Source: Porphyra umbilicalis
Taxonomy: Eukaryota; Rhodophyta; Bangiophyceae; Bangiales; Bangiaceae
Assembly: GCA_002049455.2 (NCBI GenBank)
Contig: KV918827.1
Location: 186,001-250,000 of the forward strand
DNA length: 64,000 bases
Direction of reading: 5' to 3'
Part shown: piece after piece, positions 40,641 to 49,683 of the stretch
Layout of the letters: every line of letters begins with the position of its first letter
Numbering within the stretch: the first letter of the stretch is position 1
Position numbers and translations under genes: made by a program
The notes under the pieces: model-generated
Seen by the model: only the letters and a program-made list of their open reading frames with translations
The model's database searches: none
What the model was told of the DNA's origin: nothing

Positions 40641-41560
40641 ACTGGCCAACCCAGAGAATCTCGTGCACACCTGACACTGCACATACGAGCTGAGTACACG
40701 TTGGCGCTTCCCATTCCGCCTACGGCTGTTCCAATCGTTTTTCCCCGGAAAAAGCAGTGGCACCAGTGTCCTGCTAGATACTCTATCCCTCCGAGCATGC
40801 TCGGCCAGAGGTGAAACAACCCATGTAGACCCTGCTCCCGGTCTGCACCGGTCTTCGGTATTGCTGACCTCCAAAAAATTGCGGTTCCAGAGTGGTTGCA
40901 ATCATTCAACAGCGTACGTGGACCAATGGAAAGGCTAGAAATCATGCGAGTTCCTTACACAGTCTCATCATGCAGCTCTGCGCACTGAAAACGCACATCA
41001 GGATCTCAAGAAATCTGAAGAATTTTGTTGATCTCATGAGAAATCACAGGTCTGGCCCAGAACGTTCTCCATGCCCTGTTCTGGCCAAAGCAAGCGGCAC
41101 AAAAATATCAGGAAATCTCATTGTTGGTTGCAATGACTCTGCGTGACTGCTGCAAGACACGCTGATTGGCTTGCAAGATTACTGGCGGCAACTCTCAGCC
41201 AATAGTACGATCGTGGCTTGTTGAACAGCCAATCCAACTTCATTTCTATGCTGGGCCGTCGGCTCTGCCTCCCTTTTTTGTGCAACCGCCATTTTTTGGA
41301 GGTTAGCAATAGTGTTCCCTTCGGGGGGGTGTTGGACACTTCCGGATGAAACAAGTGCAAAACGTCTGCAAAACACATTTTCTGGAGAGGATCATACATG
41401 GTGCATTCAAGTGTGCTGGTCATGATGGTATGCGTCGTTTTGCGTATAAAAAAGTTCTTCATGCTTGTTGGCGCTCAGAATGGTACTTGCAGTCTGAGGC
41501 AGCCGCCGCCACCCCATCCCGAACAACCTACCCATTGACCAACATTCTATAGGCGCTGCC
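40641..41560 (+). repeat. Diverged copy of the fold-back repeat family, split by a MITE
   Basis: 40641-40858 plus 41312-41560 align in order with the loop and right arm of the large inverted repeat at 53505-54975. Examples are CGCTTCCCATTCCGCCTACGG near 40708 against CGCTTCCCGTCGCGCCTACGG near 54277; ACTCTATCCCTCCGAG near 40780 against ACTCCATCCCTCCTGAG; and ACATGGTGCATTCAAGTG with GGTCATGATGGTATGCGTC near 41400-41435 against the matching motif near 54520-54560. The alignment is interrupted by a 449-bp insertion bounded by inverted repeats. This older copy has no equivalent left arm that I can see. Confidence 0.6.
40861..41309. mobile_element. Nested MITE, TA target duplication (Tc1/mariner-like?)
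   Basis: 449-bp segment with imperfect 26-bp terminal inverted repeats: the left end begins TTGCTGACCTCCAAAAAAT (40861-40886), and the reverse complement of the right end (41284-41309) begins TTGCTAACCTCCAAAAAAT. The two ends differ at two positions. Both outer flanks carry TA (40859-40860 and 41310-41311), as expected of a TA target duplication. There is no transposase coding capacity, so it is a non-autonomous element. The TA duplication suggests mobilisation by a Tc1/mariner-type transposase; that assignment is inference. Confidence 0.7.
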
Positions 41561-42429
41561 CTCTAGAAGCACGGAGCATTGTGTTGAGCAGAAAACGCAG
41601 TCTCTTCTACATCTGCAAAGAGCGTAGAGAACGTGGCGTGCTGAACTAGCCCTCAACCTGCATTTCTGCGGTGTGCACCAGCCGTACAGAAGCGTGGCAT
41701 GCTGCTAGACCCCTCTGTCAACCACGCACAATGGTGGATGCCCAATCAGACGGCGGTGCAGGGCGGACGCACTCATCGCCCAGATATAGCACCCGTGCAC
41801 TGAGGACTGCAAGGGAAACCGGAGGACGCCGAGTTTTCAGGCGGTCAACTGCTCCGCTTGAAAACCACATCAAGAGAACAGAGACGCACCCGGTGTCCAT
41901 CTCTTACGCACAGACGGGAACAAAGAAGACCAGAGCAGACAAATCCCCGCACCCGCGCGCGCACTCCACCACCCCACAGCTACCCCCAAAAAGCGCAATG
42001 TGCAACCAGCGGGGCAGCCACCAGTGGCAGTCGCAGTAACATGGGCTTGGTGGCAGCATTCCGCGAAAACGGTGTGGAGCCGCGGGCGCGCGGCGGCACA
42101 GGCCGGCAAAGAGACAGCGGCCAACAGCAGGCGACGGGGAGGCAGGAGACAGAGGTGGAGCGCCGACCGGCGGCTGGGCGACAGACATAGGCGGGGGACG
42201 TGCTCTGCGGTGGGGGCGGCAGCCAGAGTGGCAGCAGCGGGCCGCGGGGAGGCAGAGGTCACCGGTGGACGATCGGGGGGCTGTGGACAGCTGCAGGGCG
42301 GCTCTCGCGGCTGGGAGATTTTGGAGGTAATGCTTGTTCTTTGAATGGATTGACGAATAGCCGTAGGGTAGGGGCGAACTGGACTGGTAAGTATATGGGC
42401 CCTCGGAAGCTCCACTGCCTGCAACGCTC
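41561..42429. other. Intergenic DNA left of the Harbinger element
   Basis: No gene that I can support. There is an imperfect tandem duplication of about 59 bp (around 41625-41663 and 41684-41729, sharing CGTA.AGAA..GTGGC.TGCTG). From about 42050 the sequence is GC-rich without recognisable protein features. A 122-codon open frame at 41671-42039 has no features I recognise. Confidence 0.4.
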
Positions 42430-42432
42430 TTA
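42430..42432. repeat. Target-site duplication TTA (left)
   Basis: TTA directly outside the left terminal inverted repeat matches TTA at 51352-51354 outside the right one. Confidence 0.85.
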
Positions 42433-42461
42433 GAGCACACCCAACAACGTCGGTTGCGAAC
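42433..42461 (+). repeat. Left terminal inverted repeat of Harbinger element
   Basis: 29 bp beginning GAGCACACCCAACAACG and ending GTTGCGAAC. It is a perfect reverse complement of 51323-51351. Confidence 0.95.
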
Positions 42462-43533
42462 CGCTTTTGCGTATTATTCGTTAAACGTGGCATATTTGCC
42501 AGTTATGGGCAGAGGTATGGGAAAACCGGTCATCCCACTAACGTCGCGAACCAGATCTGCGAACCGAGCTTCTGGTGGGCCAGATATAAGTCCAACCGAA
42601 TAATATGGCGCTGGTTCGCAGGAGGTCCGCATTTTTCCATCGGCCGACCATACCACTGGCGTTTGGGCAGACGTTTGTGCATTTCCGAACGTTTTGCGAA
42701 CCGAATCTGTCTACAATTGTGTCTAAACGGGGGTCAAACACCCAAATCGGGACGATCGCAGACAAACACACGTTGCGTTGACGATCGCACAGGCGTCTCG
42801 AGGTCTGATATTCATGAGCATGCGGTCGCGAGTGGCCGCAGATTCCGTTCGAGGCGCAGGCGGCGCTCATTGCCGGGCCCTGTGGGGGGGGGGGCAGGCG
42901 GGACACCGTTTTTTTCTGGTGGACATCCGCCGCCACCCGCGATTCTGGGTCGGCCCTCCCACGGCTGAACGTTGATTAGGGGGGGGGGGCCGCCCAGAGG
43001 CACTGTCGCATGGGTTGGCGCGCGCCTCCAATGCGGTCGTCCAGCGGATTTCTTTGGCGGGGTGGCCCCCAGTTGACACGCTGCTGGTGCCACCAACCTG
43101 CGCTGCGAGCCAATCGGGGGGGGGTTCCGCGCAGCGCAACATTGTGTGGCCGGCATGTGCCTGTCCGCGCGCAGCCGCACCCGCGGGAATGGGCCGTGCA
43201 TGGGAGTTTTCAGGCAGCGCCGCGCAGCCCACATTATTGGTCACGCGGCCGCCCGGGACCTGCCAATCGCGCTTTCTGTGGGGGGGGGGGCGCGAAGCAA
43301 CAGATCGGCGCGGTGCGGCCGCCACCAGCGGCACGTCGATCACACCGTCGTCGTCGGGGGCAGCGCGATTGCGGCACCGCTGTCGTCGGCGTCGTCCATC
43401 CCGTTTCCCCGTTCTGCCCGTCTCCTTCGCCGGCGCAGCGGCCGTAAGCGGCCGTGAGCGGCCGTGTTGACGGCCGCCTTTGCGGCCGCCTCTGCGGCCG
43501 CTCCAGCTCTCGTGACGTCGGCTGCACTGGTGG
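42462..43533. promoter_or_regulatory. Left subterminal region and transposase leader
   Basis: No coding sequence recognised. Copies of a TGCGAACC-type motif in both orientations occur near 42546, 42558, 42613 (GGTTCGCA) and 42697. The same motif is seen near the right end (51137, 51311), so these are candidate subterminal transposase or Myb-protein binding sites. Several long G or C runs lie at 42888-43285. Just upstream of the transposase ATG (43436-43502) six CGGCCG palindromes sit within 67 bp. No clear TATA box was found. Confidence 0.5.
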
Positions 43534-45108
43534 ATGGAGATGGACGCGTCCACTGATGATGGGTCTGGGTCGTCGAGCGATGACGGCCGCGAGCAGTCGG
43601 AGGGCTCCGCGGACGAGCTGCTTGCGGCCGTCATCAGAGCGCGATTTCTGTTCCTAATGCGCCGTCATCGCAGGAATGCGGCGCAGCGAGCGCGCAGACG
43701 TTGTTTTGTCGGGTCTGTGGCCGGGCGGCGTCCCAACCGGCCACGTGATTTCGACCAGGGTATGCGCGGCATCATGCGGGATTATTTTGGTGTGGATGGG
43801 CAGCCGCCTGTGTATGGAGAAGAGACGTTTGAGCGTCGCTTCCGTGTGCCACGGTCTGTTTTTATGCGCATTTATGAGGCCATCCGGGACCGGCCATTTT
43901 GGCGGCAGAGCATCAATGCGACGGGGCGGCCACAAGCTTATGCTCTGCAGAAGCTGGTGGCCGCCTTCCGTGTCCTCGCGTACGGGGAGTCGTATGATCG
44001 TGCGGATGAGTATGTCCAGCTGTCCAAGTCTACAATTGAGGTGGCCCCGAAGAAGCTGATTGAGTTTATTGTTGAGGAGTGGGAGCCCGTCTACCTGCGG
44101 CCTCCTAACGACGAGGAGGTCAAGCGCATGCTGGAGCGCAACGCAGCACGGGGCATGCCGGGATGCATCGGCAGCCTCGATTGCTCGCACTGGGAGTGGG
44201 CCGCGTGCCCAAAGGGGCTTGCTGGGAAGTATCAGAACCGCAAGAAGCGGCGCTCCATTTTCATGGAGACGGTTTGTGATGAGGACCTTTACATCTGGCA
44301 TTTCTTTATCGGGGCGCCGGGGAGCCTCAATGACCTCAACGTGTTATGCATCTCACCGTTGTATTTTGATGTGGTGGAGGGTGTGTGGCCGCCGAAGTCT
44401 TTCTCTTTCTGTGTTAATGGTCGTTCTCGTCGTTTGTTGTATTATCTTACTGACGGTGTTTATCCCAAGTATCCATTTTTTGTGTCTCCGTACCCCAACC
44501 CCATCACACCCGCAGAAAAATGTTTCAACCGGCTCCAGGAAGCGCTGCGCAAGGATGTCGAGCGGCTCTACGGGGTTATGACCGCGAGATTCCACATTCG
44601 TCTGCACCCTGGCCGATTTGGCTCTGTAGAGCAGATGATGCTTGCCGGCAAGGCGGCCGCCATTCTGCACAACATGGTCGTTGAGCAGAGGCGTGGCCGG
44701 TGTGTCGCTTTTGAGCGTATGGCAGCGGCGGCGGCCGCAAGGGATGGGGAACTTGCGGCCGCCGCCGATGATGGCCATGCCGTTGGCGCAGGCGACGTCG
44801 GCTGGGCTGGCAATACTGGAACAGGTGCGGCGGCCGCCGGCGATGTCGAATCTGCGGCGGCCGCCGGCGGAGGCCCCTTCGCCGGCGCAGTTGGGCAGGC
44901 AGGAGCTGGTGCCGATGACGCCGCTGCCGCGGCCGCCGGCCTGGGCGCCGCGGCGGCGGCCGCCGGCGATCGATCGCCAGCGGGCATCGGCGGAGGCGGA
45001 GCACCTGATGGTGCGGGCGCCACCGCCGCGGCCGCCGGTGCGGTTCGCCCGGCGGCGGCCGGCGGCCGTGGCTCGCCAGCGGGCGTGCGCGGCGGAGAAG
45101 GAGCTTGA
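43534..45108 (+). CDS. PIF/Harbinger transposase (HARBI1/ALP1-like DDE nuclease)
   Basis: DDE-superfamily transposase that would cut and paste this element. The ATG at 43534 opens 524 codons. Residues 1-100 are an acidic/basic N-terminus; residues about 100-390 are the DDE_Tnp_4-type core. Visible family signatures are GCIGSLDCSHWEW (first Asp D216), WHFFIGAPGSLNDLNVL, LTDGVYPKYPFF (second Asp D307) and EALRKDVERLYGVM (Glu E343, the family's VER position). All three acidic residues are present. After about residue 390 the frame enters an Ala/Gly-rich tail encoded by 99-bp tandem repeats and hits TGA at 45106. The family's conserved C-terminal segment lies further downstream in the same frame (to 46104), so this stop probably truncates the protein. 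The core is the usual HARBI1 length and looks intact. Confidence 0.92.
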   Translation: MEMDASTDDGSGSSSDDGREQSEGSADELLAAVIRARFLFLMRRHRRNAAQRARRRCFVGSVAGRRPNRPRDFDQGMRGIMRDYFGVDGQPPVYGEETFERRFRVPRSVFMRIYEAIRDRPFWRQSINATGRPQAYALQKLVAAFRVLAYGESYDRADEYVQLSKSTIEVAPKKLIEFIVEEWEPVYLRPPNDEEVKRMLERNAARGMPGCIGSLDCSHWEWAACPKGLAGKYQNRKKRRSIFMETVCDEDLYIWHFFIGAPGSLNDLNVLCISPLYFDVVEGVWPPKSFSFCVNGRSRRLLYYLTDGVYPKYPFFVSPYPNPITPAEKCFNRLQEALRKDVERLYGVMTARFHIRLHPGRFGSVEQMMLAGKAAAILHNMVVEQRRGRCVAFERMAAAAAARDGELAAAADDGHAVGAGDVGWAGNTGTGAAAAGDVESAAAAGGGPFAGAVGQAGAGADDAAAAAAGLGAAAAAAGDRSPAGIGGGGAPDGAGATAAAAGAVRPAAAGGRGSPAGVRGGEGA

Positions 45109-45850
45109 AGAGCGGGCGCCGCCGCCGCGGCCGCCAACTTTGGTGGCTCGGCGGCCGTCGCTGGCGGCGACTAGCCAGCGGGCGTGCGTGACGGCGAAGG
45201 AGCTGGTGGAGCAGGTGCCGCCGCCGCCGCCGCCGGCTTTCGTGGCTCGGCGGCCGCCGCTGACGGCGACTCGCCAGCGAGCGTGCGTGGGAGAGAAGGA
45301 GCTGGTGGAGCAGGCGCCGCGGCCGCGGCCGCCGACTTTGGTGGCTTGGCGGCCGCCGCTGGCGTCAACTTGCCAGCGGGCGTGCGTGGAGGAGACGGAG
45401 CTGGTGGTACCGGCGTCGCCGCCGCGGCCGCCGACTTTGGTGGGTCGGCGGCCGCCGCCGGCGGCGACTCGCCAGCGGGCGTGCGTGGAGGAGACGTAGC
45501 AGGTGGTACGGGCGCCGCCGCCGCGGCCGCCGACTTTAATGGCTCGGCGGCCGCCGCTGGTGGCCACTCGCCAGCAGGCGTGCGTTCAGGAGATGCAGCT
45601 GGTGGTGCGGGCGCCGCCGCCGCGGCCGCCAACTTGAGTGGCTCGGCGGCCGCTTCCGGCGGCGACTCGCCAGCGGGCGTGCGTGGAGGAGACGGAGCTG
45701 GTGGTACGGGCGCCGCCGCCGCGGCCGCCGACTTTGGTGGCTCGGCGGCCGCCGCTGGCGGCCACTTGCCGGCGGGCGTGCGTGTCGGGGAGGGAGCTGG
45801 TGGTGCGGGCGCCGCCGCCGCGGCCGCCGGCCTTGTCGGTCCGCGTGCGG
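45094..45850 (+). repeat. 99-bp coding minisatellite in the transposase tail
   Basis: About eight tandem 99-bp units (33 codons each) start at 45094, 45193, 45292, 45391, 45490, 45589, 45688 and 45787. Each encodes an Ala/Gly-rich block with a conserved SPAGVRG-type end. Because the unit is a multiple of three, the other two plus-strand frames are also open and repetitive, which explains the overlapping open frames here. Confidence 0.85.
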
Positions 45851-46104
45851 TTGCAGGAGGTGGCTCCACAGCCGCAGGACCGGCCGCTGATGCGGCCACC
45901 GCGGCGGCCGCAGCTCCCCGTTTGGCGGGTTTGCCGCACGCTCCCGTGGTTTTGGGCGGCGCGGACCCCCCGCCGGGTTCTTTTCTGTTCCAGTTGCGGG
46001 CGCGCCAGACCGCCACGGATAGAGCAGAGTTCTTCTGTCTCCGCGACGACCTGGCGGCCCATATCTTTGTGGATCGCGGGCCCCTTCTGGAGCCGTATCT
46101 GTAG
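45109..46104 (+). pseudogene. In-frame C-terminal continuation of the transposase
   Basis: Same reading frame as the transposase, separated from it by TGA at 45106 and a second stop, TAG, at 45172. From 45175 it is open to TAG at 46102. It first encodes further 33-residue Ala/Gly repeats (pattern GAGGAGAAAAAADFGGSAA), then a non-repetitive end containing DRAEFFCLRDDLAAHIF and DRGPLLEPYL. The latter resembles the short C-terminal region seen after the DDE core in plant ALP1-like proteins. Relative to neighbouring repeat copies, the stops come from small substitutions (GAGCTTGAAG where others read GAGCTGGTGG; GACTAGCC where others read GACTCGCC). Either the gene is broken, or the interval 45085-45174 (90 nt, GT...AG, frame-preserving) is an intron. 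Confidence 0.65.
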
Positions 46105-46507
46105 CGTTCTACGGTTTTTTTTTTGCCATCATGGCTTTTTTTTTTCCTCACACATTGGCGCGTCGGCGGACGCCACCACGCCGACCCGGGATAGGAAAGA
46201 CGCTTGGACGGCCTCCGTTCTATCTAGGAAGACGGACGAGGCCGCCGCTCTGTATGGCGTAGGCGGATGTCCGCGAGTGGCTTATACTTTCACGCTGCAG
46301 CATGACTGGTGTACAAGTAAGAGGATTTTGCCGTGCTCGCTTCTCGAACGGAGTCGCAGGGTCGGACAGAGTCGGTGTGTAGGAAAAAAAAAACCGGCGA
46401 AGGGGAAAAAAAAACCGTGTATGATTGTCGTACAATAGTCGATGCAGTAGTCGAGCACTCCACACGCGCAGAGACCCCACCGTCACAAATATGAACAGAG
46501 ATACAAC
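46105..46507. terminator. Intergenic space between convergent Harbinger genes, with inverted T-tracts
   Basis: The two element genes converge here. 46111-46153 contains ACGG followed by two T10-class runs separated by GCCATCATGGC. 46376-46419 is its approximate reverse complement (two A runs separated by CCGGCGAAGGGG, ending ACCGTGT). Each gene is thus followed on its own sense strand by a double T-tract. A role in 3'-end formation is inference. The rest of the segment shows nothing recognisable. Confidence 0.4.
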
Positions 46508-47422
46508 TCAAGCCAAGTCACCATCCGCACAATCGCTGCCACTGGTACCACAGGCAGCATCCTTCTCGTCGTCGCCCGATTCGCCAGCGGCCGCATTATG
46601 CGGCCGCGGCGTCATGGAACGGCTTGGACCCGATACGGTGTTCCTGGCCGCCGTGAAGCGGGCCTGCTTGGTCTGCAACGAGTTCCAGCCTCGCCCGTTC
46701 CTCCGCTTGACCGAGCCGATACCGGCCGAGGCCGCAGCGCGGCGGGCAACGGCCGCGCTTGCGGCCGCGGCTGGTGATGCGCCGGTACGCGGCGACGCGT
46801 CGACGCCGTCACTCGGAGAAGATGAAGACAGAGGCAATGCGGCCGCACTCGCGGCCGCGCCAGACGCCAAGGACCCGACTGTGTTGTCAGCGGCCGGCGC
46901 CAACGCGGCCGCTTCGCCGCCGTTCATAGCCACGCCGCCAGGAGTACCGGGCGCTCCACCAAACCCGGGAGACGCGGCCGCACCACCACTTGGAGAAACT
47001 GCAGATGCTGGCGATGCGGCCGCACTCGGAGCCCAACCTGCGGCCGCACCCGCCGCCGCCTCAGCGGCCGCGGTAGCGGCCGCAGAGGTGCCCGACATAG
47101 ACGGCGCAGTTGTCGTCGAGCGGGAAGCGACCCGTGCCTCCGCGGCCTTGGCCTTGCGCAGTCTGGCGTTGGAGAGCAGAAGCCGCCGCTCCATCTCGTT
47201 CTTGCGCCATTGCTCCGCCTCACCCGTCTCACGCACGTCCTTGGCCTTCCAAAAGTCAATGTCGGCGCGCTCGATGGCCGTCTCAGATAAGGACTTGAGG
47301 GCGGCCGCCGTCGTGGCGGCCTCCCTTTGGATAGCAATGTCAGTCGAGGCCGCCGCTTTGGCGGCCTTCGTACCGATGGGCCGATCTTGGAAGAGGCCGC
47401 GCCGCCTACCGACCGTGGAGCT
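46508..47422 (-). pseudogene. C-terminal continuation of the Harbinger Myb/SANT gene
   Basis: In frame with the Myb/SANT reading frame above it but separated from it by a TAG (47423-47425). Immediately after the stop the frame reads on through RRRGLFQDRPIGTKAAK. This is the basic RPxGTKxAK signature common in the C-terminal part of plant Myb/SANT or NAM-associated proteins of PIF elements. A helical, charged stretch with EQWRKNEMERRLLLSNARLR follows, and then an Ala/Ser-rich tail to the stop at 46508. The match of frame and family signature indicates one ancestral protein interrupted by a single nonsense codon. The overlapping plus-strand frame (46425-47426) is an antisense shadow. Confidence 0.6.
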
Positions 47423-48922
47423 CTAGTCGTCGTCCGAAATGTCCTCGACGCCCCCGTCTGGCACAGGACGGCGGCCTCGAGCGGCGGCCGCCGTGGCGGC
47501 CGCCCCCGACGCGCCGCTGAACTTGTCCAACTTGCGCATGACCGTCCAACACTTGACCCAATCGGCTCCTCTCGTGCCGCCCTTCTTCACCACCAAGACC
47601 GGGGCGTCCCCGTCGTTGTCGTCCGCTTGCACGGCCTCATACAGGTTCTCGGGGTCAAAGTGCGCGGTGGCCGTGCGTATCAGGTCCTCGTCGGTCAAAT
47701 TGCCCGTCATCTGGCGACGCCCGACGGCCACCATAGAGGATGAAAAGCGTTGAACGTTCTTGAAAACTGAATAGCGCAGTTCGCGGTCGATGGCGGTGTC
47801 CGTGCGCGCCCTGCGTCCAGGGCCCATCGGGCAATGGGACTTGTACCCGTTGACGATTGCAGCGGCAAAGGTTGCTCGGCTCTGGTCGGTACCGACCACC
47901 GGGTCTTGCGCCACCGCCAACCAGGCCTGGCAGAGAGCTACTCGCTCTGCCTCGGTCCATCCTCGGCCGCGTCCTCTGCCCCTGGCGGTGGGGGACTCGT
48001 TGTCGCCAGCGGCGACGGCGTCGGCTGTGGCAGCGGCCGCTGAGGAGGAAGGGAGACCGCCACCGTCCCCGCCTCCACCGGCGGCCGCTGCACCCCCTCC
48101 ATGTCCGTCCCCGCCTGGGCCGGCGGTGGGTGCACGCCCTCCAGCGCCGACTCCGCTTCCGCCGCCGCGGCCGCCGTCGGCGGCCGCGGCTCCGGCTGTG
48201 CTGCCAGATCCACTCCCGTGAGCCGCCGCTGAGGCGGCCGCTCCGTGACCTGGTCGGCTGGGCGACGTGGCGCCGCGGGACTCTGCGTCGCCGCCATCGC
48301 CTCGTGTAGCGTCAGAGGCCGGGAGACCGGCGGTGGCTGCAGCGACAGCCTGTTCAGCCCCGCGCACCTCTGCAACCCCTGCACCGCGGCCGCCGGGAGG
48401 GCAGCGCCCTCCGAGTGCTCCGCGCCTGCCCGCCCCGCGGCCGCGGACTGCAAACCCGGCATCGGCGTCGACGCCGCCGGAGCCGATTGGTCCGCCGAGT
48501 GCATGTCCACGTCCGCGGCCTCGCCCAAGCCCCGATGACCCCCCCGCGACGAGGTTGTATCCGCGGCGTGCGACGTTGCAGCTTGGAGGGTCCTCGAAAT
48601 CTCCGTCAGCGCGTCGGTCTGCGGCCGTGGCGGCGGCGTCGGGGGCCGCCCGATCGGCGGCCCCGCCGGCCGCGGCCGAGGAGGCGGCAGGTGACCTTGT
48701 CTCATCTGCTGCCGCCCGTGCCACCGCGCCTCCCACCAATTGCTCTCCTGCAGGCAGTCCGGACTGCCCTCCCGCAGTAGCCATTGCGCAGTCCGGTCCC
48801 CGTTGTGCGCTCTGCGGGCAAGCTCCTGCAGCTCCCGCACTTCCCCCGCGTCCACCGGTGGAGTTGGTGGCCGCGCTCGCTCCGAGAGACTTGGCGGACT
48901 GGATGTTCCGACAGGTGGCCAC
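47423..48922 (-). CDS. Harbinger partner protein, Myb/SANT-like domain frame
   Basis: The informative part is about 48020 down to 47423. Myb/SANT-like hallmarks are WTEAERVALCQAWLAVAQ followed by DPVVGTDQ (tryptophan start, the invariant DP-VGT-Q), then LTDEDLIRTATAHFDPEN and WTVMRKLDKFSG. These are typical of the DNA-binding protein encoded by PIF/Harbinger elements, which in characterised systems binds the element ends and helps the transposase into the nucleus. The frame stays open upstream to 48922, but there it is Ala/Gly low complexity, while the adjacent frame (47938-49683) has protein-like composition. The true protein therefore probably enters this frame near 48000-48150 by a -1 change. 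It ends at TAG 47423, likely premature. Confidence 0.7.
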   Translation of the reverse strand: MATCRNIQSAKSLGASAATNSTGGRGGSAGAAGACPQSAQRGPDCAMATAGGQSGLPAGEQLVGGAVARAAADETRSPAASSAAAGGAADRAAPDAAATAADRRADGDFEDPPSCNVARRGYNLVAGGSSGLGRGRGRGHALGGPIGSGGVDADAGFAVRGRGAGRRGALGGRCPPGGRGAGVAEVRGAEQAVAAATAGLPASDATRGDGGDAESRGATSPSRPGHGAAASAAAHGSGSGSTAGAAAADGGRGGGSGVGAGGRAPTAGPGGDGHGGGAAAAGGGGDGGGLPSSSAAAATADAVAAGDNESPTARGRGRGRGWTEAERVALCQAWLAVAQDPVVGTDQSRATFAAAIVNGYKSHCPMGPGRRARTDTAIDRELRYSVFKNVQRFSSSMVAVGRRQMTGNLTDEDLIRTATAHFDPENLYEAVQADDNDGDAPVLVVKKGGTRGADWVKCWTVMRKLDKFSGASGAAATAAAARGRRPVPDGGVEDISDDD

Positions 48923-49683
48923 GTCGGCGCAGGTGGTCCTTGACGCGGCGGGCTTGGGGGACTCGGCGGCCGCTGGGGCGACGGCCGCCGGGTTGCAGAG
49001 GGTGGACCTTGACCAAGTGGGCTTGGCGGCCGCGCCGGGGGCGGCCGCCAGGCGGACCCAGATGCGCCTTGAAAAGCGGGGCTCCCCAGACCCGATGATG
49101 ACGGCCGGACTTGGTTACGGGGCGCGCTTGCTCGAGGTGGGCTCGCCGGTGGCTGCCAGCCTCGCGACGGCTGGCATGCGCGAGTGGGGCTCGGCGGCCG
49201 CTGCGGCGGCGGCCGCCAATCGGGGAGACGCAGGCCTTGACGGAGCGGGCTCGGCGGCCGCTGCGGCGGCGGCCGCCAATCGGGGGGACGCAGGCCTTGA
49301 CGAAGCGGGCTCGGCGGCCGCTGCGGCGGCGGCCGCCAATCGGGGGGACGCAGGCCTTGACGGGATGGGCTGGGCGGCCGCGTCGGCGGCGGCCGCCACG
49401 CGGACGGACGCGGGTCTTGACGATGCGGGCTCGGCGGTCCTGACGGAAGTGGACCGAGGCAGGGAGGGTGTACAGCTTGAGGTGGTGGCGCCTCGGCCCC
49501 AGATGCTCGTGGTGGAGCCTCTGATATGGGCCGAGGGCGCGCCGCCCACGGAAACGGGCAGGATGGCGCGCACAGGGGATGATCGTCACCGACGCCCAGC
49601 GTGCGTCGGCACATACGGCAGAACTGCCGCAGACCGCGCCGGCGCTCCGTTTTTGAGATCGGACGCGGAGCGGAAAGAACCAT
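47938..49683 (-). CDS. N-terminal part of Harbinger partner gene: zinc-like motif plus Pro-rich linker
   Basis: Minus-strand frame from ATG at 49683 (MVLSAPRPISKTERRR) to a stop at 47938. The N-terminus has a Cys/His motif C-x2-C-x9-H-x2-C-x3-C (CRMC...DDHPLC...C), plausibly zinc-binding. It is followed by about 200 residues of Pro-rich repeats (PPDWRPPPQRPPSP, 20-residue period) and then a mixed, plausibly folded stretch, VRELQELARRAHNGDRTAQW...SNWWEARWHGRQQ. The frame overlaps the Myb/SANT frame and ends just past the start of that domain. One protein with a -1 frame change (candidate C5 run near 47995) or an unseen intron would join them. An open frame starting further upstream (49770) lacks an ATG. 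I do not recognise the N-terminal family. Confidence 0.55.
   Translation of the reverse strand: MVLSAPRPISKTERRRGLRQFCRMCRRTLGVGDDHPLCAPSCPFPWAARPRPISEAPPRASGAEAPPPQAVHPPCLGPLPSGPPSPHRQDPRPSAWRPPPTRPPSPSRQGLRPPDWRPPPQRPPSPLRQGLRPPDWRPPPQRPPSPLRQGLRLPDWRPPPQRPPSPTRACQPSRGWQPPASPPRASAPRNQVRPSSSGLGSPAFQGASGSAWRPPPARPPSPLGQGPPSATRRPSPQRPPSPPSPPRQGPPAPTWPPVGTSSPPSLSERARPPTPPVDAGEVRELQELARRAHNGDRTAQWLLREGSPDCLQESNWWEARWHGRQQMRQGHLPPPRPRPAGPPIGRPPTPPPRPQTDALTEISRTLQAATSHAADTTSSRGGHRGLGEAADVDMHSADQSAPAASTPMPGLQSAAAGRAGAEHSEGAALPAAAVQGLQRCAGLNRLSLQPPPVSRPLTLHEAMAATQSPAAPRRPADQVTERPPQRRLTGVDLAAQPEPRPPTAAAAAEAESALEGVHPPPAQAGTDMEGVQRPPVEAGTVAVSLPPQRPLPQPTPSPLATTSPPPPGAEDAAEDGPRQSE
49190..49440 (+). repeat. 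60-bp coding minisatellite, about 4 copies
   Basis: Tandem 60-bp units carrying CGGCGGCCGCTGCGGCGGCG and CGGGG(A/G)GACGCAGGCCTTGA encode, on the minus strand, the 20-residue Pro-rich repeat of the Harbinger partner gene. Confidence 0.8.

Noticed and set aside
44642..45499. 285-codon Arg/Pro-rich open frame overlapping the transposase tail
   Set aside because: Second frame of the 99-bp coding minisatellite; the transposase frame continues to a conserved C-terminus instead.
46425..47426. 333-codon plus-strand open frame
   Set aside because: Antisense to the C-terminal part of the Myb/SANT gene, whose minus-strand reading carries the RPIGTKAAK signature.
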